In this document: positions 5,929 through 7,840 of the stretch, in pieces
How positions within the stretch are numbered: the stretch's first letter is position 1
Layout: each line of letters begins with the position of its first letter
Notes under the pieces: generated by a model
Told to the model about the DNA's origin: nothing
What the model saw: only the letters and a program-made list of their open reading frames with translations
The model's database searches: none
Origin: Oryzihumus sp036391795
Lineage (GTDB): Bacteria; Actinomycetota; Actinomycetes; Actinomycetales; Dermatophilaceae
Reading direction: 5' to 3'
Assembly: GCF_036391795.1 (NCBI RefSeq)
Contig: NZ_DASVZH010000219.1
Coordinates: 1-7,840 of the forward strand
DNA: 7,840 bases
Made by a program: the position numbers and the translations under genes

Positions 5929-6918
5929 ATGCCTGCGTCCCACCGCCTTCCCGTGGTCCTCGACGTCGACACCGGGGTCGACGACGCCTGCGCCGTCCTG
6001 CTCGCGGCGATGCACCCGGACCTGGACCTGCGGGCCGTCAGCTGCGTCGGCGGCAACGCCGGGGTCGACGACGTCGTGCGCAACACACTCACCGTGCTGG
6101 ACGCAGCCGGCCGCCCCGACGTGCCGGTGGCCCGCGGCGCCGAGCGCCCGCTGCTGGAACCGGCCCGGGACGCCCGGCACGTCCACGGCCAGGACGGGAT
6201 GGGCGACCTCGACTGGCCCCGCTCGACCCGGGAGCCGGACGGGCGGCACGCGGTGGAGCTGCTCTGCGACGTCCTGCTGGAGGCCTCGACCAGGCCCCCG
6301 GAGCAGAAGGTCACGCTGGTGCCCATGGCCCCGCTGACCAACATCGCGCTGCTGCTGCGCATGTGGCCGCAGGCTGCCGCCGGCCTGCGCGAGATCGTCT
6401 TCATGGGCGGCGCGGCGCACGTGGGCAACGCGACCGCCTCGGCGGAGTTCAACGTCTGGCACGACCCGGAGGCCGCGGCCGTGGTGCTCGAGGCCGCGGA
6501 AGAGCTCGGGGTGTCGGTGACGATGTACGGCCTGGACGTCTTCTACGACGTGCGGGTCACGGCCGGTGAGGCGGCGACCCTGCGCCGCGCCGACCCCGGC
6601 GGCCCGGGTGACCTCGCCGGGCGCCTCATCGACTTCCAGTGCGAGCGCTTCGGCACGCCCGACGCCACGATCGGCGACGCCGGTGCGGTGTGCGCGGTCC
6701 TCGACCGGGCCGGCCTGCGCACCGAGCGGCTGCCGGTGCGGGTCGAGCTGGCCGGCACCTGGTCGCGCGGGCGCACGATCGTCGACCGGCGGGACTGGTC
6801 CGGCGACCTGGCCCACGACCCGCACGGGCAGGCGCCCACCAGCGTCGAGGTCGCCCTGCACGTCGAGGCCGAGCGCTACGCCCGGCTGTGGCTGGACACC
6901 GTCGGTGGTCGCCGCTGA
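5929..6918 (+). CDS. Inosine/uridine-preferring type nucleoside hydrolase (variant active site)
   Basis: This cytoplasmic Ca2+-dependent N-ribohydrolase splits a ribonucleoside into base and ribose. It has 329 residues, normal for the family (310-340). The N-terminal metal/ribose cluster is DVDTGVDDA with D14, D18 and D19. H86 lies in HVHGQDGMG, the usual active-site His of that loop. PLTN is at 135-138, FMGGAAHVGN begins at about 158, and the ribose-binding EFN is at 173-175. The C-terminal metal ligand is D250 in IGDAGAV, but the residue before it is Gly249 where inosine/uridine-type enzymes usually have the catalytic His (HD). Base preference is therefore open. ATG 5929 gives the canonical N-terminus and lies 6 bases after TAGGGT without a ribosome binding site. 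The TGA overlaps the kinase ATG by one base. The pairing with a ribokinase implies nucleoside salvage or breakdown. I do not assign rihA, rihB or rihC. Confidence 0.92.
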   Translation: MPASHRLPVVLDVDTGVDDACAVLLAAMHPDLDLRAVSCVGGNAGVDDVVRNTLTVLDAAGRPDVPVARGAERPLLEPARDARHVHGQDGMGDLDWPRSTREPDGRHAVELLCDVLLEASTRPPEQKVTLVPMAPLTNIALLLRMWPQAAAGLREIVFMGGAAHVGNATASAEFNVWHDPEAAAVVLEAAEELGVSVTMYGLDVFYDVRVTAGEAATLRRADPGGPGDLAGRLIDFQCERFGTPDATIGDAGAVCAVLDRAGLRTERLPVRVELAGTWSRGRTIVDRRDWSGDLAHDPHGQAPTSVEVALHVEAERYARLWLDTVGGRR

Positions 6919-7748
6919 TGGGACGGGTCTTCGTCCTCGGCTCGCTCAACGTCGACCTGGTCACCCGGGTCGAGCGGCACCCGCGGCCGGGGGAGACCCT
7001 GCTGGGGGAGGGCCTGGTGCGGTTCGCCGGCGGCAAGGGCGCCAACCAGGCGGTGGCCGCACGCCTCGCCGGCGCGGACGTGGCCATGCTCGGTGCGGTC
7101 GGCGACGACGACGGGGGAGCGGCCTACCGGCGCCGGCTGGCCGCCCTCGGCATCGACGTCGGGCCGGTGGCGGTCGAGCCCGGGGCCGTGACCGGGCACG
7201 CGCTCATCACCGTCGACGCGGCAGGGGAGAACGTCATCGTCGTCGTGCCCGGCGCCAACGCGGCCGTGTCGACCACCCACCTGTCGGCCCTGGACGAGGC
7301 GGGTCCCGGCGACGTCCTGCTCGCCTCGCTGGAGGTGCCCACGGCCACCGTCGGCGCGGCCGTGCGCCGCGCCATCGCGGCCGGTGCGCGGGTGGTCCTC
7401 AACCTCGCCCCGTATGCCGCCCTGCCGCACGACGTCGTAGCGCTCGCCGACCCGGTGGTGGTCAACGAGCTCGAGGCGCTGGCGCTCGCCGACGCCGGGC
7501 AGGTCCCGGGGTCGCTGCTCGTGACGTTCGGCGCCAACGGCGCGGCCTGGGACGGCATACCCGCACCGGCGGTGGGTGTCCCCGAGGGGGAGGTGCTCGA
7601 CACGACCGGGGCGGGTGACGCGTTCTGCGGGGCGCTCGCGGCGGCGCTGGCGCGCGGGCTCGGCCGGGACGGGGCGCTCGCGGCGGCGATGGAAGCGGGC
7701 GCGGAGGCGGTCCGCCGCCACGGCGCCCAGCCCGACCCCGCCCTCTGA
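6918..7748 (+). CDS. rbsK: Ribokinase-like PfkB family carbohydrate kinase
   Basis: It most likely phosphorylates ribose to ribose 5-phosphate with ATP. Ribokinase features in the 276-residue product are: GSLNVDLV at 8-15 with N11 and D13 as sugar contacts, FAGGKGANQAVAAR at 36-49 (PfkB signature 1, including K40 and N43), a GENVIVVVPGAN segment near residue 103, VVNELEA near 182, LVTFGANG near 201, and DTTGAGDAFCGAL at 228-240 (signature 2) with catalytic base D234. E. coli RbsK has 309 residues. The deficit appears to lie between NELEA and LVTFG, where a helix is shortened, and at the C-terminus, which ends soon after GAQP. ATG 6918 overlaps the hydrolase stop as TGATG, so the two are translationally coupled and the ribose released upstream is the obvious substrate. 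Another pentose or a modified nucleoside sugar cannot be excluded. GGCATAC words lie at 7412-7418 (as GTATGCC) and 7554-7560. Confidence 0.82.
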   Translation: MGRVFVLGSLNVDLVTRVERHPRPGETLLGEGLVRFAGGKGANQAVAARLAGADVAMLGAVGDDDGGAAYRRRLAALGIDVGPVAVEPGAVTGHALITVDAAGENVIVVVPGANAAVSTTHLSALDEAGPGDVLLASLEVPTATVGAAVRRAIAAGARVVLNLAPYAALPHDVVALADPVVVNELEALALADAGQVPGSLLVTFGANGAAWDGIPAPAVGVPEGEVLDTTGAGDAFCGALAAALARGLGRDGALAAAMEAGAEAVRRHGAQPDPAL

Positions 7749-7774
7749 CCCACACCGCCGGTCACCACCACCGC

Positions 7775-7834
7775 GCCGAGCTGGACGTTGTGCCCCTTCA
7801 GCGCGCGCGAAGGGGCACCAGCGTCCAGCTCGGC
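7775..7834 (+). terminator. Long near-perfect hairpin after the last gene (terminator or palindromic repeat)
   Basis: The arms are 7775-7799 and 7809-7834, with a 9-base loop (AGCGCGCGC) between them. They form 24 Watson-Crick pairs and one G-U pair with a single bulged base on the 3' side (around 7818-7820). The hairpin starts 26 bases after the kinase stop. No T-run follows (AAGAGG, then the window ends), so it would be a U-less actinobacterial type terminator, possibly acting in both directions if a convergent gene lies beyond. A dispersed REP-like palindrome is the alternative. The 26 bases before it (7749-7774) show no feature. Confidence 0.55.
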
Positions 7835-7840
7835 AAGAGG

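Larger units (their letters stand above)
410..7560. repeat. Eight dispersed copies of the word GGCATAC/GTATGCC
   Basis: On the + strand GGCATAC lies at 410-416, 3561-3567, 5030-5036 and 7554-7560. Its complement GTATGCC lies at 4155-4161, 4338-4344, 5793-5799 and 7412-7418. Five copies extend to GGCATACC. All are inside genes (nnrD, tsaB, rimI twice, tsaD, the DUF1232 gene, and the kinase twice). The span given is only the outer limits of the set; there are none between 417 and 3561. Function unknown. Confidence 0.75.

Noticed and set aside
1..7840. A wholly new multi-gene system such as defence, toxin-antitoxin or mobile element
   Set aside because: Every gene but the DUF1232 protein falls in a recognised functional family, most in a conserved actinobacterial order; there is no transposase, integrase, toxin pair, tRNA or repeat-spacer array.

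Overview
The window is a densely packed, one-directional stretch of a high-GC actinobacterial chromosome. A+T-rich codons are almost absent, GTG starts are common, and gene junctions overlap or are a few bases long. The order nnrD - alr - alpha/beta hydrolase - tsaE - tsaB - rimI - tsaD is the familiar actinobacterial alanine racemase / t6A cluster. Composition and the recurring word GGCATAC would suit a Micrococcales organism (Intrasporangiaceae or Ornithinimicrobiaceae type), but that placement is inference. All ten genes are on the + strand; no RNA gene, insertion sequence or CRISPR array was seen.

Region 1 (1-2830): the 3' part of nnrD (NAD(P)H-hydrate repair), a complete alr (D-alanine for peptidoglycan), and an alpha/beta hydrolase with an N-terminal hydrophobic segment and an arginine-rich C-terminal tail. 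Region 2 (2820-5489): tsaE, tsaB, rimI and tsaD. TsaB, TsaD and TsaE together transfer the threonylcarbamoyl group to A37 of ANN-decoding tRNAs; RimI is the N-alpha-acetyltransferase usually encoded with them. Region 3 (5494-7748): a small DUF1232 membrane protein, then a nucleoside hydrolase and a ribokinase-like kinase joined by a 1-base stop/start overlap. These two should turn a ribonucleoside into free base plus ribose 5-phosphate. Region 4 (7749-7840): a 92-base tail containing a nearly perfect 25-bp hairpin that probably ends the transcription unit or is a dispersed palindrome.

No unknown multi-gene system is visible; the gene content is mostly ordinary. The interest lies in small-scale structure: (a) the 7-mer GGCATAC (either strand) occurs eight times, accounts for eight of the nine ATA/TAT trinucleotides in the window, and appears in three codon phases; (b) the only two genes ending in TAG, tsaE and the DUF1232 gene, end in TAGNNT-N6-RTG, where the stop codon forms the start of a leaderless-type -10 box for the next gene; (c) a 14-bp tandem duplication sits exactly on the tsaB/rimI junction; (d) the nucleoside hydrolase lacks the usual catalytic His before its C-terminal metal-binding Asp; (e) the ribokinase is unusually short; (f) the terminal hairpin has a very long stem.
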